Assembly (NCBI GenBank): GCA_030698575.1
Contig: JAUYMQ010000104.1
Coordinates: 1-15,258 of the forward strand
Direction of reading: 5' to 3'
Length of the DNA: 15,258 nt
Source: Deltaproteobacteria bacterium
Lineage (GTDB): Bacteria; JAUYMQ01
Positions 1 to 8,108 of this stretch are shown piece after piece; position 1 is the stretch's first letter, and every line of letters starts with the position of its first letter. The notes under the pieces are model-generated. The model ran no database searches and was not told the origin of the DNA. It saw nothing but the letters and a program-made list of their open reading frames with translations. The translations under genes and the position numbers were made by a program.

Positions 1-1188
1 GACGACGCCAGCGCCGGTGAGATAGATGCCCCGGATAATCCGGAGGTAGTGCGCCAACGGGATCAGCTCGACGAGCGTGCGGGCCCAGTCGGGCATCGAG
101 TGGATGGGAAAGACGAGCCCCGAGAGGGAGAGCTGCGGCACGACGACGAGGACCGTCATCTGCACCGCCTGGTCCGCCGTCGGCGCGGCGGCGGAAATCA
201 GGAGTCCCACGGCAAGGGTGAGAACCAGGTACATCGCGGTGATCAGGAGGAGCAGCACCACGCTCCCCATCGGCCAGATATCGAACACCGCAACGCCGAT
301 GAGCATGAGCAGCACCGTATCGAGCAGGTAGACGGCGCCCAGGGGCACGATCTTTCCGATGATGATCTCGATGGTGGTGACCGGGGTGACGCGCAGCTGT
401 TCGAAGGTGCCGGCCTGGCGCTCGCGAACGATGGCGAGGGCGGTGGTCAGAATGCAGAGGAACGTGGTGATGAATCCGATGAGGCCCGGAATCGTGAAGT
501 CCGTGGGCCGCATGCCGGGATTGAAGAGATTCCGCTGCACGACACGCACGGCCCCGGCTCCACGGGGACGCGCAAGATCGTCGCCTGCGCTGCCTGCCCT
601 CGAGACGTCTCCGCCGCGCTGCAGCGCCTGGATGTTCCCTCCCTCCTGATCAGTCTCGCCGGGCGCGAGCCCGAAGGGCGGTGGAACTCCGCCGGCAATG
701 GGTACGACCCTGGGGTTCCGCGCGCGCAACTTGGCCTGGAAGGCGGCGACCGTTGCTTCGATGATGCCGTCCGCATTCGCCGATATCACCGTTCCGGTGC
801 CGTCAAAAATGGTCTGGATGTGCGCCGTGCTCCCCCGCGTGAGCTTTCTGGAGAAGTCGGGAGGCACCACGATCGCCGCGGCCAGTCCGCTGGAGGCCAT
901 CTTGCTGCGCAGCGCCGCGAGACTTTCTAGCGGGACCATTCTGAAGTAACCGGTGGCCTCGAGGGTGCCGATCAGGCGGCGGCTCTCCTCGCTTTGGTCA
1001 GCGTCGAATACCCCGAGCGGCAGGTTACGCACCTCGATCGTCAGCGCATAGGAAAGCATCGCGATCATGAGAAGCGGAAAGAGCGTGAGGATGAGAAGGG
1101 TAAATGGGTCGCGCGCGAGTTCCACGAATTCGCGCCACATGAGCGTGCGGAGGCGTCCGATGGCGCGGTAGCTGCGGAGGCGCTTCAC
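1..1188 (-). CDS. ABC-2 type efflux permease, C-terminus cut by window edge
   Basis: Inner-membrane permease of an ABC-2 exporter of the YbhR/YhhJ type. The frame is open for 396 codons from a GTG at 1186-1188 to the left edge, so the C-terminus is missing. A first membrane segment lies at residues 30-50 (LLILTLFPLL). A long periplasmic region follows to about 233, then a hydrophobic bundle from 234 onward. Residues 253-267 (VRERQAGTFEQLRVT) and 354-387 (LSLSGLVFPI, SMPDW, RGIYLTG) match the family's conserved cytoplasmic loop and late membrane motifs. The GTG overlaps the TGA of the upstream ATPase by 4 nt (GTGA), implying coupled translation. A Gly/Ala/Arg-rich stretch at about 165-215 is longer than I expect for this family. 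The substrate cannot be read from the sequence. Only one permease is visible; a second is usual and would lie beyond the window. Family assignment is firm. Confidence 0.9.
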   Translation of the reverse strand, partial: MKRLRSYRAIGRLRTLMWREFVELARDPFTLLILTLFPLLMIAMLSYALTIEVRNLPLGVFDADQSEESRRLIGTLEATGYFRMVPLESLAALRSKMASSGLAAAIVVPPDFSRKLTRGSTAHIQTIFDGTGTVISANADGIIEATVAAFQAKLRARNPRVVPIAGGVPPPFGLAPGETDQEGGNIQALQRGGDVSRAGSAGDDLARPRGAGAVRVVQRNLFNPGMRPTDFTIPGLIGFITTFLCILTTALAIVRERQAGTFEQLRVTPVTTIEIIIGKIVPLGAVYLLDTVLLMLIGVAVFDIWPMGSVVLLLLITAMYLVLTLAVGLLISAAAPTADQAVQMTVLVVVPQLSLSGLVFPIHSMPDWARTLVELIPLAHYLRIIRGIYLTGAGVV

Positions 1189-2123
1189 GGCGTGACCTGC
1201 CCCTCTCGCTCGCGGGCCCGAAGCATCTCGAGAAAGACTTCTTCGAGAGTGGGAAGCGCGATGCGAATGTTCAGTGAAGGATCATGGCTCCGGGCGCGCC
1301 GCCGGGCCCCGGCGACGGTGGCAGGCTCGAGATCGAGGAGCAGCATCGGCTCCAGCGTTGCGCTCGGGAGTCCCGCCGGTCCGATGATCTCGACGCGATA
1401 GCCGCCGGCCTGGTTCGCCTTGAGCTTCTCCGGCGAGTCGAGCGCAATCATCTGGCCCCCGTCGATGAAACCGATGACGTCTGCGAATTCCATCTCATCG
1501 AGGTAGTGGCTCGTGACGAAGACGGTAATTCCCCCGGCGGCCATCTCCCGGATGATCTCCCAGAACACGGCTCGGTTTTCAAGGTCGACGCCGGCGGTCG
1601 GCTCGTCGAGGAACACGACCTCCGGATCATGAAGGATCGAGCAGCAGAGAGCGGTGCGCTGCTTGATGCCCACGGAGAGCGCCGACACCCGGAGTTTCTC
1701 ATAGGGGCCGAGATCGAGGCGGTCGCGCAGGGTCCGCCACCGCGACTCGCGCCGCGCGGCGTCGATGCTGTAGATCCCGGCGGCGAAGCGGACGTTCTCG
1801 AGAATGCTGAGCGCGGGGTAGAGCGAGAGCTTCTGGCTCATGTAGCCGATGCGGTGGAGCACGCTGCGTTCGTCGCCTGGAACGCGAAATCCAGCCACGC
1901 GCGCGGAGCCTTCCGTCGGCTCCAGGAGCCCGCAGAGCATCCGGATGGTGGTGGATTTTCCGGAGCCGTTGCTCCCCACGAAGCCGAAGATCGATCCGCG
2001 GGCAATGCTGAAGCTTACGCGATCGACGGCCTTGAAGTCGCCGAAGGTCTTGCAAAGGCCCTCGGCTTCAATGGCGGCGCCGGAGGAGGCTTCACCCGGG
2101 GGGCGGGAAGCCGGTTCACTCAT
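1185..2123 (-). CDS. ABC transporter ATPase (second NBD, YbhF C-half type)
   Basis: Cytoplasmic ATPase of the exporter, 312 residues. Visible motifs are Walker A GSNGSGKST (50-58), Q-loop Gln97 in YMSQKLSLYP, an altered signature LSVGI (149-153, canonical LSGGQ), Walker B VVFLDEP (169-175) and switch His206 in VTSHYLDE. A tail of about 80 residues (230-312) follows the core. The degenerate signature with an intact H-loop complements the other ATPase (2116-3075), which has an intact signature but no switch histidine. As I recall it, the C-terminal half of E. coli YbhF has the same kind of altered signature. The ATG at 2121-2123 overlaps the upstream stop by 8 nt, and the stop overlaps the permease GTG by 4 nt. 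ABC ATPase identity is certain; the substrate is unknown. Confidence 0.95.
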   Translation of the reverse strand: MSEPASRPPGEASSGAAIEAEGLCKTFGDFKAVDRVSFSIARGSIFGFVGSNGSGKSTTIRMLCGLLEPTEGSARVAGFRVPGDERSVLHRIGYMSQKLSLYPALSILENVRFAAGIYSIDAARRESRWRTLRDRLDLGPYEKLRVSALSVGIKQRTALCCSILHDPEVVFLDEPTAGVDLENRAVFWEIIREMAAGGITVFVTSHYLDEMEFADVIGFIDGGQMIALDSPEKLKANQAGGYRVEIIGPAGLPSATLEPMLLLDLEPATVAGARRRARSHDPSLNIRIALPTLEEVFLEMLRAREREGQVTP

Positions 2124-3075
2124 GATTGAGCGCCTCCCGGGTCAGGGCGCGAATCGCGCTGGACATATCCGGCCGGCGCGGCTCCACCAGGATCACGCGG
2201 CTGCCGCCATGGGGATGGGCCCTCACGCGCCGCTCTATTTCGTCGATCGGCATGTTCCCGCCGGTTTCGATCTCCACCGCGTTGCCGAGAAACTGCGCCG
2301 AGACGAGCCAGGACTCAGAGGCGAGCGCCGCTGCGAGCGGCGCGAGGTTCTGCCCGTGCAGCCGGTACTGATGGATCTCGGCGGCGTGATCCTGCAGGAT
2401 GGCGTCGGGAGTTCCGCGAGCCACCACACGGCCCTGAATGAGGTATATCAGCTCGTCGCACATGGCCGCTTCCTCAACGTAGTTCGTCGAGATGATCACA
2501 CTGTGTTCGGCGTCACGCGAGATGAGATCCCAGATCTCGTGCCGCGCAGACACGTCGACGCCGTTGTTGGGCTCGTCGAGGATGAGCAGGCGGGGACGGT
2601 GCAGCAGCGTGCAGGAGATTGCGAGCTTCTGCTTCATGCCCCCCGAGAGCTGCCCCGCCAGGCGGTCCTCGAACAGGGTGAGGTCGGTGGCCTTGAGCAG
2701 CACGCGCTTTCTTTCGTTGAACTCGTTCTCAGGGATCCGGCGGATCGCCGCGAAAAACTGGAGATTTTCCTTCACGCTCAAGTCGGGATAGAGGCCCCAG
2801 ATCTGGGGCACGTACCCCACTTCGGCCTTCAGCGCCTGGGCATCCCGGGGAAGGACGTGGCCGAGAACCGCGAGGCGCTCCGCCCGGAACTCGAGGATAC
2901 CGACGAGCGCGCGCAGAAGCGTCGTCTTCCCTGCGCCGTCCGGGCCGACGATGCCGAAGATTCCGGGACGGTTGATCTCGAGTGTGATGTCTTGGAGTGC
3001 GCGGGTGCCGTTGGGGAAGGTCTTTTCGAGCCCCCGGACGTCGACGAGCGGCGCGTCCGATCGCGCCTCGGTCAC
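2116..3075 (-). CDS. ABC transporter ATPase (first NBD, YbhF N-half type)
   Basis: Cytoplasmic ATPase of 319 residues, partner of the ATPase at 1185-2123. Motifs are Walker A GPDGAGKTT (44-52), Q-loop Gln91 in YVPQIWGLYP, a near-canonical signature LSGGMKQK (143-150) and Walker B LLILDEP (163-169). The switch position reads STNYVEEA, so the catalytic-loop histidine is Asn198 (codon AAC). The residue after the Walker B Pro is Asn170 rather than the usual Thr. This suggests one degenerate and one competent ATP site in an A/B heterodimer. The start is a GTG at 3073-3075 that overlaps the TGA of the HlyD gene by 4 nt. It is the second gene of the operon. In E. coli YbhF the two halves are fused; here they are separate polypeptides. 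Confidence 0.95.
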   Translation of the reverse strand: MTEARSDAPLVDVRGLEKTFPNGTRALQDITLEINRPGIFGIVGPDGAGKTTLLRALVGILEFRAERLAVLGHVLPRDAQALKAEVGYVPQIWGLYPDLSVKENLQFFAAIRRIPENEFNERKRVLLKATDLTLFEDRLAGQLSGGMKQKLAISCTLLHRPRLLILDEPNNGVDVSARHEIWDLISRDAEHSVIISTNYVEEAAMCDELIYLIQGRVVARGTPDAILQDHAAEIHQYRLHGQNLAPLAAALASESWLVSAQFLGNAVEIETGGNMPIDEIERRVRAHPHGGSRVILVEPRRPDMSSAIRALTREALNHE

Positions 3076-4136
3076 GGAGCGGCCCCGTCCTGCCGGGCCT
3101 CGGCGACCGGCGGCGAGCCACCCGCGCGTTCCGCCCTGACGTAGACGTTGCCCTGGGCGCCGGGCTTGAAGTGGTCGAGGCCCTCGAGGATCGTTGCTTT
3201 GGCCTCGTAGACCTGGGTCAGGCGATCGTCCCTGGTTTCGATGTTCTTGGGCGTGAACTCGGCTTCATTGGAGATGAAGCTGATGCGGCCGGCGTAGATC
3301 TTGCCGGGCTCGGAGTCGAGTTCGATATCGACCAGCGAGTCCACACGAAGTTTTGCAAGTTCGGGGACCGGCACGTAGACGCGCACGTAGCGGTCGTCTG
3401 GCGAGAGTATGCCGACGAGCGGGCTGCCGGGTGTGGCCAGTTCGCCTTCGTATATGTACTTGGTCTCTACGACGCCGTCGAAGGGGGCGGTAACGCGGTA
3501 GTTGCTTCGCTGGATCTCCGTCTGATGGACGACCTCTTCCTGGCTGACCACCTGCTGCTTGAGCGACTCGACATTCTGCCGCGCAGCCTCGATGAGCCGG
3601 CTGTTTCCCTCGGCCATGGTGAGCTCGGCGCGGCTCGCCTCGAGATTGGCCACCGCCTGACGGTGGTTGCGCTGCGCCAGATCGAGAAACTGGGAGCTGA
3701 CCACGCGCTCGTCATTCAGGCGCTTGTTGCGGCCGAGATCGAGGCGCGCGTACTCCTCACTGGCCTCCATCTGCCGGACCTGCGCCTGGGCCGACACGAC
3801 CCTTCCCTCCACGTCGCTGATGACCCGCGCCAGGTTGGCCTGGGCCTCGGCGAGTCGGCCCCGCACCGCCTGCGTATCGGAGTTCACCTGGGCCAGCCGC
3901 GCCTCAATTTCACGATCGTCGATTCGGACGAGAAGGGCGTCCTTCGTGACCCGGGCGCCCTCGGGGATGGAGGCTTCCTCGACGCGGCCGGTCACCTTGC
4001 TGCGAATGATGCGCTCCTCTCCCTCGACGAATCCGGTCAGGACGAGGTCGCTGTCGGGAGAGAAGAGCTTGTAGAGGAGGAAGCCGCCGCCGAAGACCAG
4101 AAGGAGCGCCAGGGGAACGACGAGACGTCTGTCCAC
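3072..4136 (-). CDS. HlyD-family periplasmic adaptor (YbhG-like membrane fusion protein)
   Basis: Periplasmic adaptor anchored in the inner membrane; it would link the ABC permease to an outer-membrane channel. I choose the GTG at 4134-4136 because GGGAGG sits about 9 nt upstream. It gives a 354-residue protein with the membrane anchor at residues 5-23 right after the start. The frame stays open upstream to an ATG at 4302-4304, but that extension reads as non-coding. Lipoyl half-motifs lie at about 42-75 (VTGRVEEASIPEGARV) and 212-245 (VTAPFDGVV). The region between them (78-208) is a long Glu/Gln/Ala-rich coiled coil. AEFTPKNIETRDDR (292-305) is a strong YbhG-type signature. It is first in the operon, and its stop overlaps the ATPase start. 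The outer-membrane partner is not in the window. Confidence 0.92.
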   Translation of the reverse strand: MDRRLVVPLALLLVFGGGFLLYKLFSPDSDLVLTGFVEGEERIIRSKVTGRVEEASIPEGARVTKDALLVRIDDREIEARLAQVNSDTQAVRGRLAEAQANLARVISDVEGRVVSAQAQVRQMEASEEYARLDLGRNKRLNDERVVSSQFLDLAQRNHRQAVANLEASRAELTMAEGNSRLIEAARQNVESLKQQVVSQEEVVHQTEIQRSNYRVTAPFDGVVETKYIYEGELATPGSPLVGILSPDDRYVRVYVPVPELAKLRVDSLVDIELDSEPGKIYAGRISFISNEAEFTPKNIETRDDRLTQVYEAKATILEGLDHFKPGAQGNVYVRAERAGGSPPVAEARQDGAAP

Positions 4137-4303
4137 GCGCGGGTGCCTCCCAAAATTCACTTGTGGCAAGGATCTTTCTTCGAGTCGAATTACCCCCAAA
4201 TGCTGGAAAATGCAAGGGAAGACTGATAGGTTCGTGGCCGCGGCGGTGATCTTTGCACCGTCCTCGAGAATCCGAGGCCGCACAGGGCCTCCGTGAGGAG
4301 ACA

Positions 4304-5182
4304 ATGAGGCGAATCGAGATCAAGGCGAACGGGCTTACCTTTCGTGCCCTCGCCGAAGGGGAGGGGCCACTCGTTCTGCTGCTCCACGGTTTTCCCGACA
4401 CGCCGTACACTTTCCGCGAACTGATCCCCGTGCTTGCGCGTGCGGGCTATCGCGCGGTCGCGCCATGGATGCGCGGATACGCGCCGACCGAGATCCCGGT
4501 CGACGGGAACTACCAGGCGGTTTCGCTGGGACAGGATGCGGTGGCGCTCATCGACGCTATCGGTGGCGATGATGGGGAGCGTGCTGCTGTGATTGGCCAC
4601 GACTGGGGCGCGTCGGCCGCGTTCCTGGCGTCGCTTCTGGCGCCGGAGAAGATCAGCCGCTTCTCGATGCTGGCGCTTCCTCATCCGGCCCAGTTCCTTA
4701 TGGCCCTCTCGGGTAGCTACCTGCAGTCGAAGCGATCCTGGTACATGTACTTCTTCCAGCTCCCCTTCGCTGTCGATGCGGTGCGGAGCGAGGACTTCAG
4801 GTTCCTGGGAAAGCTCTGGCGCGACTGGTCTCCCGGCTTCGAGCCGCCGCCCGGCCTTCTGGAGGAAATGCGCGACTCGCTCAAGGAGCCGGAGAACACC
4901 GAAGCGGCGCTGGGCGTTTACCGGGCGCTCTTTGATCCGGCGCGCCAGGATCCGGAGCGCACCAAGCTCCAGGACGAGCTCGCCGCGCGCACGCCCGAGT
5001 GTTCCGCGCTGGCGATCGTCGGCGCGAAAGACGGCTGCATCGGCGTGGAGGTTTCGGAAGGCATGGAGGCCTTCTTCCCCGCCGGGCTCGAGCGGCATGT
5101 AATCGCGTCGGCGGGACACTTCCTGCACCTGGAAGCTCCCGGAGAAGTCTCCCGGCTGCTGCTCGAATTCCTCAACAGGTAG
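4304..5182 (+). CDS. Alpha/beta hydrolase, epoxide-hydrolase-like
   Basis: Predicted soluble hydrolase of 292 residues. The oxyanion motif is HGFPDT (28-33). The nucleophile elbow is GHDWGA with Asp100, the acid is probably Asp243 in VGAKDG, and the base is His272 in SAGHFLHLEAP. An Asp nucleophile points to the epoxide hydrolase/haloalkane dehalogenase branch rather than serine esterases. Cap tyrosines fit an epoxide hydrolase: Tyr147/Tyr149 in WYMYFFQLP and Tyr206 in GVYRAL. The ATG at 4304 has AGGAG 4 nt upstream, which favours it over an in-frame ATG at 4253. The gene is divergent from the HlyD operon across 167 nt and convergent with the P-type ATPase, 31 nt away. No pathway context is visible. 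Fluoroacetate dehalogenase-like activity is the main alternative. Confidence 0.85.
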   Translation: MRRIEIKANGLTFRALAEGEGPLVLLLHGFPDTPYTFRELIPVLARAGYRAVAPWMRGYAPTEIPVDGNYQAVSLGQDAVALIDAIGGDDGERAAVIGHDWGASAAFLASLLAPEKISRFSMLALPHPAQFLMALSGSYLQSKRSWYMYFFQLPFAVDAVRSEDFRFLGKLWRDWSPGFEPPPGLLEEMRDSLKEPENTEAALGVYRALFDPARQDPERTKLQDELAARTPECSALAIVGAKDGCIGVEVSEGMEAFFPAGLERHVIASAGHFLHLEAPGEVSRLLLEFLNR

Positions 5183-5213
5183 ATCCGGCGCCGGCGCCCG
5201 GGAGGGCGGCGGT

Positions 5214-7943
5214 TCAGACCGTCTTGGCGAACCAACCCCGCCTCACCATCCACTTCCCCGCCTCCAGCACCGGGGTGATCGTCGCGGACGTGAGAACGAC
5301 GATCGCCCAGTCCTTGAACGACAGGCTGAAGGTGCCCAGGGCATGCTGCAGGAAGGGGAGGTAGATGATCAGGGCCAGCAGCGTGATCTCCCAGAGGATC
5401 GCCAGGTTCAACCACTTGTTCGCGAAGGGTCGTTCCACGATCGAGTGGCGCTCGGAGCGGAAGTTGTAAGCCTTGAAGAACTGGATCAGAACGAGAGAGA
5501 CGAAGGTCATCGTCATGGCTTCGCGAAGGCTGCGCCCGGATCCGAGAACCCAGGTGAAAAGTCCCAGGTTTGCCAGGGTGGACCAGAGTCCGCCGATCAC
5601 CATGAGCGTCACGATCGGCCGGGTGAAGATGCCGTCACGCGCCTTACGAGGGTTCCGCGACATCAGATCGACTTCCGGTGGATCAACGGCGAGCGCCAGC
5701 GCCGGAAGGCCGTCGGTGGCGAGATTGACGTAGAGAATCTGGACAGCGGTCAGCGGGAGCGGCATGCCCGCGAGGGAAGCCCCGGCCATGAGCCCGGCCT
5801 CCCCGATGTTGGATGAAAGGAGATACATCAGGTACTTCTTGATATTGCCGAAGATGGCGCGTCCTTCCTCCACCGCCGCCACGATGGATGCGAAGTTGTC
5901 GTCGGTGAGCATCATGGCGGCCGCCTCCTTCGCGACGTCGGTGCCTGTGATCCCCATGGCGATGCCGATGTCGGCCTTCTTCAGTGCCGGGGCGTCGTTC
6001 ACCCCGTCGCCCGTCATGGCGACCACGTGCCCTTTCTTCTGCAGGGTGGTGACCACGCGAAGCTTGTCCTCGGGCGACACCCGGGCGTACACCACGATGT
6101 CTTCCACCGACCGCTCGAACTCCTCGTCGGTCATCGCCTCGAGTTCGGCGCCGGTGATGATCCGCCCCTTCCCGAGCAGTCCCAGCTCGCGGGCCACCGC
6201 CGTCGCCGTGAGCGGATGATCGCCCGTGATCACCACCGGCTTGATCCCCGCCCGCTCGCAGGTCTCGATGGCCGCCCTGGCCTCGGGGCGGGGAGGGTCG
6301 CTCATCCCCACGAGTCCCAGGAAGGTCATCTCGTTCTCCGCATCATCCAGTCTGGCGTTCGCCTTCGATGCGACAGCAAGAACGCGCAGCCCCTCGCTCG
6401 CCATCTGAAGCGCCGCCTCCTGGATCGCCTCCCGGCCAGAGGAGTCGAGATCGCTCACGCCGCCGGTGTCGCGCTGCCTCGAGCAGGACGCGAGAATGAT
6501 CTCGGCTGCCCCCTTCGAGTGCGCCACGTGGCCTTCCCCGGTCTCGTGAAGGGTCGTCATGCGCTTTCTCTCGGAGGTGAACGGTATTTCGTTCACGCGC
6601 GGAAAACTTTCGTCGAGGCCGGCCTTGGCAAGGCCGGCCTTGGCCGCCGCGACCACCATCGCTCCTTCTGTGGGATCGCCCCGGACGTGCCAGCGGTCGT
6701 CCGACTCCCTCTGTACAACGTGGGCGTCGGAGGCCAGCGCGGCGGCGGAGAGGAGTTCCCTGAGCGGGGCGTTGGGCTCGAACGCGACGCTCCCGCGCGT
6801 GAACCCGCCACGGGGCTCGTAACCGGCCCCTGAAACCTCCAGCACTTCACCGGCGACGAAGATCTGCCGCGCCGTCATCTCGTCCTTCGTCAACGTCCCT
6901 GTCTTGTCGGCGCAGATGAACGAGGTATTGCCGAGCGTTTCGACGGCCACCAGGCGGCGCATGAGCGCATGCCGCTTCACCATCCGTTTCACGCCGATCG
7001 CGAGGGAGATGGTCACCACGGCGGGCAGGGCCTCCGGCACCACGGCGACGGCCAGAGCAATTCCGAAGAACAGCATCTCGAGGAAGGGCTGGCCGCGGTA
7101 GAGGCCCAGCGCGACGATGGCGGCGACGATCGCCAGGGCGCCCTTCGCCAGCGCCGTGCCGACCCTGTCGAGGTTCTCTTGCAAAGGGGTCTTGCCGATT
7201 TCGACGGTCTGCAGCATACGGGCGATTCTGCCGAACTCGGTTTCCATCCCCGTTGCCACGACGACTGACCGGCCACGGCCGTAGGTCGCCGCCGTGCCGG
7301 CGTAGGCCATGCTCCTGCGATCGCCAAGCCCCAGCTCCTCGTCGGCGAGGGGCGCCGCGTCCTTCTCCACGGACACCGATTCGCCCGTGAGCGCCGCCTC
7401 GTTCACCTGCAGGTTCACGGCTTCGATCAGCCTCACGTCGGCGGGAACCCTGTCGCCCGCCTTGAGATAAACCACGTCGCCAGGCACGAGCTCGCGCGCC
7501 GGGATCTCGGCCTCCTCCCCGTCGCGGACCACATTCGCGGAGAGAGCGGCCATCCGGCGCAGGGCCTCAATGGCGCGTTCCGCGCGATACTCCTGCACGT
7601 AGCCGAGGACGATGGCGAAGAGAACGATGACGGCGATCGCTATGGCCTCGACCTCCTCCCCGAGGAAGAGGGAGAGCGCCGTCGCGATGAGAAGGATGAC
7701 AATCAAGACATTTCTGAACTGGTTCACGAGGATTGACCAGGCGGAAGCGCCCCGGGCGGATTCCAGCTCGTTCGGGCCATGCTCCGCGAGGCGCTGCTCG
7801 GCTTCAGCCTGGGGAAGTCCGGCGGAAGAGGTCCCGAGCTTGGCGAGGACCTGGTCGATCGGCAGGGTGTGCCAGGGCTGCCTGGCAGGCTCTGGGCGGT
7901 TTTCCTGACCGTTCTGCCGGCGAGATTTGGCGAATGAGGTCAC
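5214..7943 (-). CDS. Calcium-type P-type cation ATPase (P2A)
   Basis: Full-length membrane pump of 909 residues. It has an N-terminal cation-ATPase domain (about 20-95), actuator TGES (186-189), M4 PEALP (303-307, Glu304), phosphorylation site DKTGTLT (Asp346), nucleotide-domain KGA (478-480), TGDH (573-576) and hinge TGDGVND (644-650). M5 SSNIGE (Asn712, Glu715) and M6 NLATDG (Asn740, Thr743, Asp744) match SERCA calcium ligands. In M8 the position matching SERCA Glu908 is Gln821 by my alignment, as in pumps with altered site I. It most likely exports Ca2+, though Mn2+ or other ions remain possible. The start is GTG at 7941-7943 with AAAGG 6 nt upstream. It is a single-gene unit, divergent from the repair fusion. 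A 15-nt tandem duplication lies in the nucleotide-domain coding region. Confidence 0.93.
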   Translation of the reverse strand: MTSFAKSRRQNGQENRPEPARQPWHTLPIDQVLAKLGTSSAGLPQAEAEQRLAEHGPNELESARGASAWSILVNQFRNVLIVILLIATALSLFLGEEVEAIAIAVIVLFAIVLGYVQEYRAERAIEALRRMAALSANVVRDGEEAEIPARELVPGDVVYLKAGDRVPADVRLIEAVNLQVNEAALTGESVSVEKDAAPLADEELGLGDRRSMAYAGTAATYGRGRSVVVATGMETEFGRIARMLQTVEIGKTPLQENLDRVGTALAKGALAIVAAIVALGLYRGQPFLEMLFFGIALAVAVVPEALPAVVTISLAIGVKRMVKRHALMRRLVAVETLGNTSFICADKTGTLTKDEMTARQIFVAGEVLEVSGAGYEPRGGFTRGSVAFEPNAPLRELLSAAALASDAHVVQRESDDRWHVRGDPTEGAMVVAAAKAGLAKAGLDESFPRVNEIPFTSERKRMTTLHETGEGHVAHSKGAAEIILASCSRQRDTGGVSDLDSSGREAIQEAALQMASEGLRVLAVASKANARLDDAENEMTFLGLVGMSDPPRPEARAAIETCERAGIKPVVITGDHPLTATAVARELGLLGKGRIITGAELEAMTDEEFERSVEDIVVYARVSPEDKLRVVTTLQKKGHVVAMTGDGVNDAPALKKADIGIAMGITGTDVAKEAAAMMLTDDNFASIVAAVEEGRAIFGNIKKYLMYLLSSNIGEAGLMAGASLAGMPLPLTAVQILYVNLATDGLPALALAVDPPEVDLMSRNPRKARDGIFTRPIVTLMVIGGLWSTLANLGLFTWVLGSGRSLREAMTMTFVSLVLIQFFKAYNFRSERHSIVERPFANKWLNLAILWEITLLALIIYLPFLQHALGTFSLSFKDWAIVVLTSATITPVLEAGKWMVRRGWFAKTV
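6616..6645. repeat. Two-copy 15-nt tandem repeat inside the P-type ATPase gene
   Basis: Copy 1 (6616-6630, AGGCCGGCCTTGGCA) and copy 2 (6631-6645, AGGCCGGCCTTGGCC) match at 14 of 15 positions. The unit is a multiple of three and is translated on the minus strand as a repeated AKAGL-type pentapeptide near residues 433-443, in a surface part of the nucleotide-binding domain. Adding or losing a copy would keep the frame. I see no regulatory role. Confidence 0.75.
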
Positions 7944-8108
7944 GGTAGCCTTTCAAGTCGAGAACGAGCGCTCGCTCCTGGCGCTCGGGTGAGGCCCGGT
8001 GGAAGGCCAACCCTGCTTTTAGCGCAACACTGAAACCGGACGCAACGCCGCGCAGCGCGACGGCCACCTTGCGGAAGAACGACTTCCCCCCGGGCCGCCG
8101 CCTGCACT

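Noticed and set aside
49-4226. Several 280-430 codon plus-strand frames opposite the ABC operon (49-930, 1284-2129, 1849-3144, 2997-4226)
   Set aside because: They mirror conserved minus-strand ABC genes and encode His/Arg/Asp-rich sequence without motifs.
4137-4304. Longer HlyD start at 4302-4304
   Set aside because: The extra 56 residues precede the membrane anchor, look non-coding and run into the hydrolase start. The GTG at 4134-4136 has a good ribosome site.
4190-5128. A 312-codon minus-strand frame opposite the hydrolase
   Set aside because: The hydrolase on the plus strand has a full catalytic triad and ribosome site; the antisense product has no family features.
5187-5198. Palindrome GGCGCCGGCGCC between the convergent hydrolase and ATPase genes, considered as a bidirectional terminator
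   Set aside because: There is no T-run on either side, and perfect GC palindromes are common in this composition.
8015-8030. AGCGCAA upstream of the repair fusion, resembling part of the E. coli Ada operator
   Set aside because: Only the core AGCGCAA matches. The AAT element expected upstream of GCAA is absent (GCT instead), and the fusion has no AraC-type regulator domain. A chance match is likely.
7804-8067. An 87-codon minus-strand frame spanning the start of the P-type ATPase
   Set aside because: It overlaps the ATPase N-terminus in another frame, has no ribosome site that I can see and matches nothing I recognise.
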